From Pseudomonas fluorescens (GTDB lineage: Bacteria > Pseudomonadota > Gammaproteobacteria > Pseudomonadales > Pseudomonadaceae), in NCBI RefSeq assembly GCF_002837185.1, contig NZ_KZ478016.1:1-59578 (forward strand): 59,578 nucleotides of DNA, given 5' to 3'. The position numbers were made by a program, and so were the translations under genes. Shown in pieces: positions 49,226 through 56,559 of this stretch; the first letter of the stretch is position 1, and each line of letters starts with the position of its first letter. Below the pieces are notes generated by a model that worked only from the letters and a program-made list of their open reading frames with translations, had not been told where the DNA came from and did not search any database.

Positions 49226-49827
49226 TGCGCAGATTCAAGCGTCAACGCCTGCGTATTTCATTTGATATCGATGACACGCTGGCCTGCCAGCTCCACCACT
49301 GCGCTGTCGAAACCAGCTGGCTGCCGGCCTGTGTGCATCGTTGGCTGGGTGAGCCGTTGCGCATCGGTACACGTTCCCTGATCCGCGATTTGCGTCGCCA
49401 GGGGTGCAGCGTCTGGGTCTATACATCGTCCGGCCGCACACCGTCCTACATCCGCCGCTGGCTGTTGCTCTATGGAATCCGCGTCGATGGGGTCGTTAAC
49501 AGTGTGCTGCACAACCGCGCCCTGACCGGGCATGGGCTGTCGAATGCGCCTTCGAAGTATCCGCCGGCATTCGATATCGACTTGCACGTTGATGATTCCG
49601 AGGGCGTGCAGATTGAAGGGGCTGATCATGGGTTCCGCGTGGTCGTGGTTAATCCGCAGGATGTACGCTGGGCGCAGAAAGTCCTGGAAGCCGTGGTCAT
49701 TGTCCGCGCGCAGCTCGGTTGGCCGCGGCTGGTCAGCCACAAGGCGCCGCGCAACACCGCACTGTCGCTAGAGCCGAAAAGGACTGTCGCCAACTCGATC
49801 CTGGCGCGTGGACAATGGTCCGGTTGA
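49225..49827 (+). CDS. HAD-superfamily phosphatase-like protein
   Basis: A 200-residue protein. The HAD motif I is SFDIDDTLAC, with nucleophile Asp14 and Asp16; motif II is likely the Thr-Ser in VWVYTSSGRTPSYIRRWLLL; the acidic motif is DIDLHVDDSEGVQIEG around residues 115-130. The enzyme probably acts on a small phosphorylated compound. ATG 49225 shares one base with the stop of the Fic-like gene (TGATG), so the two are translationally coupled. Their place after pstSCAB suggests induction by phosphate starvation; joint function is unknown. Confidence 0.72.
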   Translation: MRRFKRQRLRISFDIDDTLACQLHHCAVETSWLPACVHRWLGEPLRIGTRSLIRDLRRQGCSVWVYTSSGRTPSYIRRWLLLYGIRVDGVVNSVLHNRALTGHGLSNAPSKYPPAFDIDLHVDDSEGVQIEGADHGFRVVVVNPQDVRWAQKVLEAVVIVRAQLGWPRLVSHKAPRNTALSLEPKRTVANSILARGQWSG

Positions 49828-49850
49828 ATGTATCCAGGACAATTCTTTGT

Positions 49851-49888
49851 GTGTATCAATGGGCGAGCGTAGGCTCCCATTCACATAC
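49851..49888. other. Imperfect hairpin after the HAD gene; otherwise empty intergenic region
   Basis: GTGTATCAATGGG (49851-49863) and CCCATTCACATAC (49876-49888) can pair with some G-T wobbles over a 12-base loop. There is no T-run. The rest of 49828-50103 (276 bases) shows no gene that can be supported and may contain the promoter of the LysE-type gene. Confidence 0.35.
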
Positions 49889-50103
49889 AGCAAGGAGGCG
49901 AACCCGGCGCGCAGGAGGCAACCGTTCCAGCGGCGTCGAATCGATTGAGGCATGTTCAGTCACGTTACGCTCAGGTGCACCGACCTTGAAAGAGCAGCGG
50001 CTTTTCATGACGCTGTGATTGCGCCACTCTGGCTGATCCAACGCGCAGCGACCCCCCATGGCAGCGCGCCTCACAACGTCTATTACGGCGATCTGGAGCG
50101 CTC

Positions 50104-50733
50104 ATGGTAGAGCCATCGACGCTGTTGCTGTTCGCAGGGGCCGTGTTGCTGTTACTGATGTCTCCTGGCCCCAATATGGCCTTTGTGATTGCGCACGGCG
50201 CGAGCTACGGCTGGCGTGGCGGCGTCGCTGCCGCATTGGGCATCGGCGCGGCCGACCTCGTACTGACCGCGCTCACCGCCGCCGGCCTCACCGCCGCCAT
50301 AGCTCAGTGGCCGCCCTCGTTCGACCTGATCCGCTGGGCCGGCGCGTTCTATCTACTCTGGATGGCCTGGAACGCCCTGCGGGTTCGTGCCGGAGGTTCA
50401 ACGCATGCCACCCTCCAGATGTCGCTGATGTCGGTGTTCATTCGTGCGATGCTCAATTCGTTGCTCAACCCGAAAGCGCTGCTGTTTTTCATGGTGTTTT
50501 TGCCGCAGTTCGTTGTGCGCGGCAGTGCGGCGGTCGCCTTGCAAATAGTCATCCTGGGGTTGGTATTAACCTTGATCGCGATCATTTTTCACGTCGTGCT
50601 GGGCCTGATGGGGGGAATCATCCGGGGTTACGCTACCCACCAAGGCGAGCCCGCAAAGTGGCAGTCGCGGGGCCTGGCATTCGTATTGGTATTGCTGGCA
50701 GTTCGCCTGGCGTTCACGTCGCGGCCGGCATGA
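50104..50733 (+). CDS. LysE/RhtB-family amino-acid exporter
   Basis: A 209-residue membrane protein with six predicted helices. The N-terminal MSPGPNMAFVIAHGASYGWRGGVAAALGI is the family hallmark; a central FYLLWMAWNALRVR, then LLNPKALLFFMVFLPQFV complete it. ATG 50104 follows CTGGAG. Substrates in this family include homoserine, threonine and lysine; which one applies here is unknown. It ends at a strong terminator shared with the convergent levansucrase gene. Confidence 0.9.
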   Translation: MVEPSTLLLFAGAVLLLLMSPGPNMAFVIAHGASYGWRGGVAAALGIGAADLVLTALTAAGLTAAIAQWPPSFDLIRWAGAFYLLWMAWNALRVRAGGSTHATLQMSLMSVFIRAMLNSLLNPKALLFFMVFLPQFVVRGSAAVALQIVILGLVLTLIAIIFHVVLGLMGGIIRGYATHQGEPAKWQSRGLAFVLVLLAVRLAFTSRPA

Positions 50734-50764
50734 GTTATCCGGGTAGCCGGTGCGTAACTTGCGT

Positions 50765-50794
50765 AAAAAAGCCACTCGATCGAGTGGCTTTTTT
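50765..50794. terminator. Bidirectional intrinsic terminator
   Basis: AAAAAA, stem GCCACTCG, two-base loop plus CGAGTGGC, and TTTTTT (50765-50794). The stem is perfect and both strands have a T-run. It separates the LysE-type gene (plus) from the levansucrase gene (minus). Confidence 0.92.
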
Positions 50795-50840
50795 ACCCTG
50801 TGGTTTATGAAATAGACGCTACGACGTCCGTTTGCCTTGC

Positions 50841-52115
50841 TTACTTGAGCGTGACGTCAACCATCGGCGGGATGTAACCGTAGTCATACTCGGCGACCAC
50901 GAATGTCTGCTGCCCTTTGATCTTGATGCCCACGGTCGGTGCCTCGGTGCCGCCGATGCGCATCTGTGTCCCGCTTTCGCCGGTGGGTACGCTGTCGATG
51001 AAGGAAGTCACCAGGCCGTTGGGCATTACGCAGTGGGAGTAGGTCTGGAAGGGCTGGGAGGACGGATTTCCCAGGACCAGGCCGGAACCGTTCAAGGGCA
51101 CGTAAGGGCCGAACAGCGAGTCTGCGACAAAACCGTACACCCCATCCGGCCCTGTTACACCGTCGCCGTAGGTGAAGGTGTGGCTGATGGTGAACAGGTA
51201 ATACTTGCCGTCCTGGAACACGAAGTGCGGACGTTCGGTCTGGTCGTTGACGCCGACTGCGGTCAGCAGCGGCGGCAGCATTTCCCAGTCGTCCCCGTCT
51301 TCGTCACGGGCCACGGCGATACCCACGCAGGCGGTCTGGAAGCGCGAGTTGCCGACGTCTTCATAACCGGGCGGCACATCGCCGATTTCTGCCTTGCCCA
51401 CCTTGTGCGAGCCGCGCTCGCCGGCCACGTTGCCTTCGAACAGCATGTACAGCTTGCCGTCCTTCGGGTCGCGGAACGGCCATGGATCGCGGAAACCCCA
51501 GAAGGCGTTCTGCGCTTCGGTCTGGTACATCTTGCCGTCGGCCTCGAACAACGGCTTGACCTTCTCGAAGCCCACCAGGCTGACGCCATGCTCGGTGGTC
51601 ACCACGCGGCCACGGACCTTGACGATGGTCGCGCCCGGCGTGACGGCGGTGTAGTAGAGGTCCACCTCGCCTTGCTCGTTCAACAGGATCGGCGTGCCGG
51701 CCCATTCGCGCACCGTTGGCGAAACGCCTTCGGCCATTACCCGGCCGCCGAGTTTCCAGTCCTTGCCGGTGCGGGAGTACCAGTAGTACATCTTTGCCCG
51801 ACCATGGCGATCGTTCCAGTCGCGGGCGATGTCGTAGTTACCGTTCTGATCGAGGTACTGCGGGTCGTTGGGGTGACGATCCGCGGTCAGGGTGAAGATC
51901 ACCGACCAGCCATCGACGGAGGTGATATTTCCATCAATGTCACGCAGCGGCATGGTGTCCCAGATAAACACCTTATCGCTCAGCACCGGGAAGTCGGCAC
52001 TGACCAGTGGCTGGGTGGTGGTGGGGTCGTCCGCATGGACTTTGAGCGCATCGGCGCGGGTCCACAGGCTGGGTAGGTGGGGTGTTTTGCCAAATTTTTC
52101 AGTGGTGCTTTTCAT
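50841..52115 (-). CDS. Levansucrase (GH68)
   Basis: A 424-residue GH68 enzyme, the size and signal-peptide-less N-terminus (MKSTTEKFGKTPHLPSLWTR) of Pseudomonas LscB/LscC. It transfers fructose from sucrose to build levan. The nucleophile is Asp53 in FIWDTMPL, the stabiliser is Asp210 in the FRDP motif and the acid/base is Glu294 in DQTERPHFVF; the spacing matches other levansucrases. Start ATG (complement of 52113-52115) follows GAGG; the track's further upstream in-frame starts are within the promoter. Pseudomonas levansucrases leave the cell without a cleaved signal. A -35/-10 pair and an apparent LexA box lie just upstream. Confidence 0.93.
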   Translation of the reverse strand: MKSTTEKFGKTPHLPSLWTRADALKVHADDPTTTQPLVSADFPVLSDKVFIWDTMPLRDIDGNITSVDGWSVIFTLTADRHPNDPQYLDQNGNYDIARDWNDRHGRAKMYYWYSRTGKDWKLGGRVMAEGVSPTVREWAGTPILLNEQGEVDLYYTAVTPGATIVKVRGRVVTTEHGVSLVGFEKVKPLFEADGKMYQTEAQNAFWGFRDPWPFRDPKDGKLYMLFEGNVAGERGSHKVGKAEIGDVPPGYEDVGNSRFQTACVGIAVARDEDGDDWEMLPPLLTAVGVNDQTERPHFVFQDGKYYLFTISHTFTYGDGVTGPDGVYGFVADSLFGPYVPLNGSGLVLGNPSSQPFQTYSHCVMPNGLVTSFIDSVPTGESGTQMRIGGTEAPTVGIKIKGQQTFVVAEYDYGYIPPMVDVTLK

Positions 52116-52147
52116 AGGAAACCTCGTCCATGAAGGTAAGATAAATA

Positions 52148-52163
52148 CTGTATTCATATACAG
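52148..52163. promoter_or_regulatory. LexA/SOS-box-like operator
   Basis: CTGTATTCATATACAG fits CTG-N10-CAG and differs from the SOS consensus CTGTATATATATACAG at two central positions; flanking TA and TG also resemble the consensus. It lies 33 bases upstream of the levansucrase start codon and directly downstream of the -10 element, so LexA bound there would block transcription. Confidence 0.65.
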
Positions 52164-52170
52164 TGATTCG

Positions 52171-52199
52171 ACTTTAAAAGACTGGCTCACTCGGGTCAA
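52171..52199 (-). promoter_or_regulatory. Promoter of the levansucrase gene
   Basis: On the minus strand, TTGACC (complement of 52194-52199) and TAAAGT (complement of 52171-52176) are 17 bases apart. The -35 matches sigma-70 at 5 of 6 positions and the -10 at 4 of 6. The start point would fall at the edge of the LexA-like box. Confidence 0.6.
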
Positions 52200-52516
52200 G
52201 GGCTAAAATGCATTTATGCATATTTTTGGGTGATGCCTTGGCTGACACGTTTCAGCCTGGGATTTTTACAGACGTTCTGCTGAGCGCAGCAGCAGGCCCG
52301 AACATGCTCAAGGGCAATAGGAGCGGCTGGAACATGCCCCCGGGCTTCAGGCACGGATCGACGAGCCCATTCGCGAAGCCCCCGGCCGAGAGGTAGGTAT
52401 AGGCGCGACCAAATAACGGAACTTTGGCCGCGCAGGCATTCTCCATTGCAGATAGCCCCGCTTCAGCCGGCCTGCGCCGGATGATTGCTGACTGCAACCC
52501 GCCGCCAGAGCCGTCC
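52200..52516. other. Intergenic region between levansucrase promoter and permease gene
   Basis: The part next to the promoter is AT-rich, with two ATGCAT palindromes in AAATGCATTTATGCATATTT (about 52207-52226); this could be an UP-element or an activator site for the levansucrase promoter. The remainder, up to the permease start, holds no supported gene. Short frames on both strands overlap and have no features. Confidence 0.4.
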
Positions 52517-53848
52517 ATGACCGAATCCAGCCTCAGCCACGCCGAACCTTCCAAGCCGTCCTTGCGCCGCGCCGTAACCGGCCCGATGTTGTTCCTGTTC
52601 ATCCTGGGCGATGTGCTCGGCGCAGGCGTGTATGCGCTGGCCGGAACCATCGCCGGCCAGGTCGGCGGGGCGATCTGGGTGCCGCTGCTGGTGGCGTTGT
52701 TCTTCGCCATGCTCACGGCCGGCTCGTACGCCGAATTGGTGACCAAATACCCCCATGCAGGCGCCGCGTCGGTGTTCGCCGAAAAGGCGTTCAAGTCGCC
52801 GCTGATTTCGTTCCTGGTGGGCTTTTGCATGCTTGCAGCCGCCGTGACCAGCGCCGCCGGGTTATCCCTGGCGTTTGCCGGTGACTACCTGGCGGCGTTC
52901 GTTGACGTGCCGCCGCACTGGGCGGCGCTGGTCTTTCTGCTGGTGATTGCGCTGTTGAATGCCCGCGGGATCAAGGAATCGCTGGGCGCCAATATGGTGA
53001 TGACGTGCGTGGAACTGTCCGGGCTGCTGTTGGTGGTGGTTGCCGCAGCCTGGTGTTTCCACTCCGGCGAAGCCAACCTGGGGCGAGCGTTCGAATTCAA
53101 GCCCGGCATCAATCCGATGCTCGCCGTGCTCGGCGCTGCACTACTGGCGTTCTATTCGTTCGTCGGCTTCGAGACGTCGGCCAATCTGGCGGAAGAAATC
53201 CGTGGTGTGCGCAAGGTTTATCCGCGTGCGCTGTTCGCCGCATTGATCGTGGCGGGCATCGTGTATATGGCGGTCGGTGTTGCCGCCTCCGTGGTGCTGC
53301 CGATGGACAAGCTGACAGCCACGTCGGCACCGCTGCTTGAAGTGGTGAGCGCCTCGGGCCTGAATATTCCACCGCAATTGTTTGCCTTCATCGCCTTGGT
53401 GGCGGTCGCCAATGGCGCGCTGTTGACAATGGTCATGGCCAGCCGCCTGACCTACGGCATGGCGCGCATGGGCCTGTTGCCGGAGCCGTTGTCGCGCGTG
53501 CTGGCCAAGCGCCGTACGCCTTGGCTGGCGATCATTGCCAGCACGGCCGTGGCCATCGCCTTGACATTGACCGGCACGCTGGCGGCATTGGCCGAGACAG
53601 TGGTTTTGTTGCTGCTGTTCGTGTTCCTTAGTACCAACCTGGCGGTGCTGGTATTGCGGCGTGACACCATTGAGGAGAAGCATTTTCGTGTGCCGAGCTG
53701 GGTGCCGGTGCTGGCGATTGTTTCGTGCCTGATTCTGCTTAGCCAGCAAAGCCTGGATACCTGGTTGCGCGGTGGGGCGCTGATTGTGCTGGGCATGGTG
53801 CTGTATGGCTGCAATCGATTGGCGACGCCGGCTGTGCAGGCGAGTTGA
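52517..53848 (+). CDS. APC-superfamily amino-acid permease
   Basis: A 443-residue transporter with about twelve helices. The first helix region reads GPMLFLFILGDVLGAGVYALAG, a classic APC start (GxxxGxGI/VY), and FYSFVGFETSANLAEEIRGVRKVYPRAL carries the conserved FxGFE motif of cationic or broad amino-acid permeases. ATG 52517 begins MTESSLSHAE; an extension from 52424 is rejected because it adds a stretch with no helix or homology. The ribosome site is weak. Substrate unknown. It converges on fpvA across a terminator. Confidence 0.88.
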   Translation: MTESSLSHAEPSKPSLRRAVTGPMLFLFILGDVLGAGVYALAGTIAGQVGGAIWVPLLVALFFAMLTAGSYAELVTKYPHAGAASVFAEKAFKSPLISFLVGFCMLAAAVTSAAGLSLAFAGDYLAAFVDVPPHWAALVFLLVIALLNARGIKESLGANMVMTCVELSGLLLVVVAAAWCFHSGEANLGRAFEFKPGINPMLAVLGAALLAFYSFVGFETSANLAEEIRGVRKVYPRALFAALIVAGIVYMAVGVAASVVLPMDKLTATSAPLLEVVSASGLNIPPQLFAFIALVAVANGALLTMVMASRLTYGMARMGLLPEPLSRVLAKRRTPWLAIIASTAVAIALTLTGTLAALAETVVLLLLFVFLSTNLAVLVLRRDTIEEKHFRVPSWVPVLAIVSCLILLSQQSLDTWLRGGALIVLGMVLYGCNRLATPAVQAS

Positions 53849-53941
53849 GTACACCCACCGTGTCGCTGCCTATGCCGCCGATGGCTGCGGGTCGGTCGCC
53901 TCGTGGGTGGCTGACACTTCTCCACCCATGGCACAAATAAA

Positions 53942-53981
53942 AACGCCCGGAGAGCGTGCTGCGCTCACCGGGCGTTATTTT
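53942..53981. terminator. Bidirectional terminator between permease and fpvA
   Basis: AACGCCCGG (53942-53950) pairs with CCGGGCGTT (53968-53976), with an inner GAGCG/CGCTC stem. ATTTTT follows on the plus strand and an A-rich stretch (AAATAAAA) precedes it, giving a T-run on the minus strand too. Confidence 0.85.
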
Positions 53982-54000
53982 TGATCACCATGGTGATCAA
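53981..54000. other. Perfect 20-bp palindrome TTGATCACCATGGTGATCAA
   Basis: The sequence is its own reverse complement over 20 bases. It sits right after the terminator's T-run and 10 bases after the fpvA stop on the minus strand. It could be a second terminator hairpin for fpvA or a protein-binding site. Confidence 0.55.
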
Positions 54001-54009
54001 GGCATCACG

Positions 54010-56451
54010 TCAGAAGTCCCAACGCGTACTGACCATCACGTTACGCGGCTCGCCGTAGGCGGCGGAGTTATAGAAACCGACGTTGGTGTAGTAGGACTTG
54101 TCGAAGATGTTGTTGAAGTTGACCGTTGCCGACAGGTTCTTGGTGACCTGGTAGCGGGTCATCAGGTCCACCAGCCAGTAGGATTCCTGGGTGATGTCCT
54201 GATTGGTTTCGAGTGGCCCGTTCCAGATCTCGTTCCAGCCCTTGGTCTGCCAGCGCACGCCGCCGCCGATGGTGAACTTGTCCAGGTCACCCTTGAGCTT
54301 GTAGGTGGTGTTCAGGTTGACCTGATGCTCGGGCTCGAAGGTGGAGATCTTCTTGTCGTCGTCATCGCGCACGATTTTGTGGGTGTAGCCACCTTGCACT
54401 TGCCAGCCCGGGCTCAACTCACCGGTGATTTCCGCTTCGTAGCCCTTGGTCACGGCCTTGGAGCCTTTGAATGCATAGTTCCGCGGGGTCGGCGTCTGGT
54501 TGTTGTACGCATCGTCGGAGATCGCACGGTTGGTCTCATGCACTTCGAAGTAAGCGATGTTGGTGTTCAGGCGGCCATCGAAGAACTCACCCTTGAGGCC
54601 AATCTCGTAGTTTTGTCCTTCGTCCGGTTCCAGCAGTTTTTCGTTGCGGTCTTTATAGGTACTTTCCTGAGGCTGGAAAATGTCGGTGTAGCTGGCGTAC
54701 GCCGAGAAGTTGTCGTTGAGGTCGTAGATCACCCCGGCATAAGGAATGAACCGCCCGGTTTCCTTGTAGGAAGGGTTGTTACCGGTGACGTGATAGTTGG
54801 CTACGCGCCCGCCGAGGATCACGTTCAGGTCATCCATCACGTTCAAGCGTGTGGTCACGTAGTAACCCGTCTGGCGGATGGTGTCATCGATGTACTGCTG
54901 GGCCGGGCCGTAGATAGGCTTGGCGAGGTGGCCGTTCCAGTTATAGAAATCGACTTTGTTGCCGCCCGGCCATTCCGGGGACCAGTAACCCTTGCCCTGC
55001 CAGCGCGAGGTGCCGATCGAGCCGCCCACCACCAGCTCATGTTCACGGCCGAACAGGCTGAAAGGTCCGGTGGCGTAGAGGTCGGCGGAGGTGCTTTTGG
55101 TTTCGCCGGTGTACTTCTGCCCGTTGATTTCGGCGGTGCCATCGGCTGCCGGCTGGACGAACTGAATCGAACCGAGGTCGGCGTGGTAGCCGTTGATCTT
55201 GTGGTCGAGCTGGAACTTGGTCACCCAGCCGTCGCCCAGGTCATGCTCGAGCATGGCGAACGCGGTACGGGTGTTCTGCTCCCAGGAACTCCAAGTGGTG
55301 CCGTTGTTGTAGGAGCGCGGCATCTTGTTGATGCTGCCGTTGGAGTTTACCAGCGGGAAGGAGCCGGACCAGCTCGAACCCTGCGGAACGTTGTCCTGGT
55401 AGTCGAAGCCCACGGTCAGCAGGGTGTCGGGGGACAGGTCGAATTCGGTAATGCCGTAGTAGGTTTCGGTCTTGCGCGAGTAGTGGTCCATGAACGACTT
55501 CTTGTCCTGGTACGCGGCCACCGCACGCCCACGGATGTTGCCGCTGTCGGTCAGGGGCCCGCTGACATCCACTTCACTGCGGTAGTTGTCCCAGGAGCCG
55601 GCGCCCAATTGCACATGCCCTTTGAAATCCGAGGTCGGTTTCTTGCGGATCAGGTTGATGGTCGCCCCCAGGGAGCCGGCGCCGTTGAGCAGGCCGGTAG
55701 CGCCCTTGAGCACTTCGACACGGTCGTAGATCGCCATGTCGCTCAAGGTATTGCCCGCCGAGTAACCGACGTTGCGCACGGTGGAAGGAATACCGTCGTA
55801 CTGGAAGCTGTTGACCGAGAAACCCCGGGAGTAGTAGTTGGTACGGTCGCTGTCATAGGCAGACACCGTGATGCCCGGGGTGTGGCGCATCACGTCATCC
55901 ATGTTGTTGAGGCCGAAGTCCTCGATGTGCTGGCGAGTGACCACGGTGATCGACTGCGGCGTTTGCCGGGGCGTCAGGGTCAGGCGCGTGGCGGTGGCGA
56001 TGGTGCCCGGGGTGTAGGAGCCCGAACCTTCGGTGATGTTGCCCAGGTAGTTGGCGGTGACCTCGGTCGGGCTCAGTTCCAGCCCGCCACCTGCGCTGGC
56101 AGCGGCCACCGTCAAGGTATTGCCGTTAAGGCTGTAGGTGGTCTGGCTGCCTGCCAGCAACGCATCGATGGCCTGCTGCGGCTGCATCTTGCCGTTGATT
56201 GCGCGACTGTTCTTACCCTGCACGTCGCCAGGGCTGTACAACACTTGCACATTGGTCTGGCGGCCAAATTCCTGCAGCGCGCTCCCCAGCGGCTGTGCAG
56301 GAATGTTCAACTCGATCTCCTGGGCCTGAACGTAGCCTGCAATCGGCAGCGACACTGCCAGTGCCAGGGCACTCGGAAGAAGGTTCATGTTCAGGGCCCT
56401 GCGCATGGATAACGCTTTGCTCAGGGGGCTCAGACCGAGTCGTGCTGGCAT
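54010..56451 (-). CDS. fpvA: TonB-dependent ferripyoverdine receptor FpvA
   Basis: An 813-residue outer-membrane receptor. It starts MPARLGLSPLSKALSMRRAL, very like P. aeruginosa FpvA, with a signal peptide cut near VQA-QE. Residues about 45-115 are the STN signalling domain (NIPAQPLGSALQEFGRQTNVQVLY) that contacts an anti-sigma factor such as FpvR. A TonB plug follows (TPRQTPQSITVVTRQ, MRHTPGITVSAYDSDR, DRVEVLKGATGLLNGAGSLG), then a 22-strand barrel ending in STRWDF. Sequence differences from the P. aeruginosa receptor in barrel loops fit a different pyoverdine peptide. It lies 108 bases downstream of pvdE on the same strand. Confidence 0.95.
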   Translation of the reverse strand: MPARLGLSPLSKALSMRRALNMNLLPSALALAVSLPIAGYVQAQEIELNIPAQPLGSALQEFGRQTNVQVLYSPGDVQGKNSRAINGKMQPQQAIDALLAGSQTTYSLNGNTLTVAAASAGGGLELSPTEVTANYLGNITEGSGSYTPGTIATATRLTLTPRQTPQSITVVTRQHIEDFGLNNMDDVMRHTPGITVSAYDSDRTNYYSRGFSVNSFQYDGIPSTVRNVGYSAGNTLSDMAIYDRVEVLKGATGLLNGAGSLGATINLIRKKPTSDFKGHVQLGAGSWDNYRSEVDVSGPLTDSGNIRGRAVAAYQDKKSFMDHYSRKTETYYGITEFDLSPDTLLTVGFDYQDNVPQGSSWSGSFPLVNSNGSINKMPRSYNNGTTWSSWEQNTRTAFAMLEHDLGDGWVTKFQLDHKINGYHADLGSIQFVQPAADGTAEINGQKYTGETKSTSADLYATGPFSLFGREHELVVGGSIGTSRWQGKGYWSPEWPGGNKVDFYNWNGHLAKPIYGPAQQYIDDTIRQTGYYVTTRLNVMDDLNVILGGRVANYHVTGNNPSYKETGRFIPYAGVIYDLNDNFSAYASYTDIFQPQESTYKDRNEKLLEPDEGQNYEIGLKGEFFDGRLNTNIAYFEVHETNRAISDDAYNNQTPTPRNYAFKGSKAVTKGYEAEITGELSPGWQVQGGYTHKIVRDDDDKKISTFEPEHQVNLNTTYKLKGDLDKFTIGGGVRWQTKGWNEIWNGPLETNQDITQESYWLVDLMTRYQVTKNLSATVNFNNIFDKSYYTNVGFYNSAAYGEPRNVMVSTRWDF

Positions 56452-56501
56452 GGATGCTTTCTCTTCTAGGTTTTAAGTGGGCAGTTATCGTATCTATTGA
56501 G

Positions 56502-56518
56502 GTTAATTCTCATTACCA
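56502..56518. promoter_or_regulatory. Weak Fur-like site before fpvA
   Basis: On the minus strand, GGTAATGAGAATTAACC contains two hexamers close to GATAAT (GGTAAT and GAGAAT) and partial dyad symmetry. It lies about 50 bases upstream of the fpvA start, in the pvdE-fpvA gap. Fit to the 19-bp Fur consensus is only moderate. Confidence 0.3.
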
Positions 56519-56559
56519 CTAGTGAGACGTTCCTACCTGGAAAAACCGGAAAATAAAAT

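Noticed and set aside
53956..56412. An 818-residue open frame on the plus strand, opposite fpvA
   Set aside because: It mirrors the fpvA coding strand, has no ribosome site or recognisable domain, and FpvA is certain. Long antisense frames are common in GC-rich DNA.
56452..56559. PvdS-type IS box before fpvA
   Set aside because: No TAAAT-N16-CGT was found on the minus strand in this gap.
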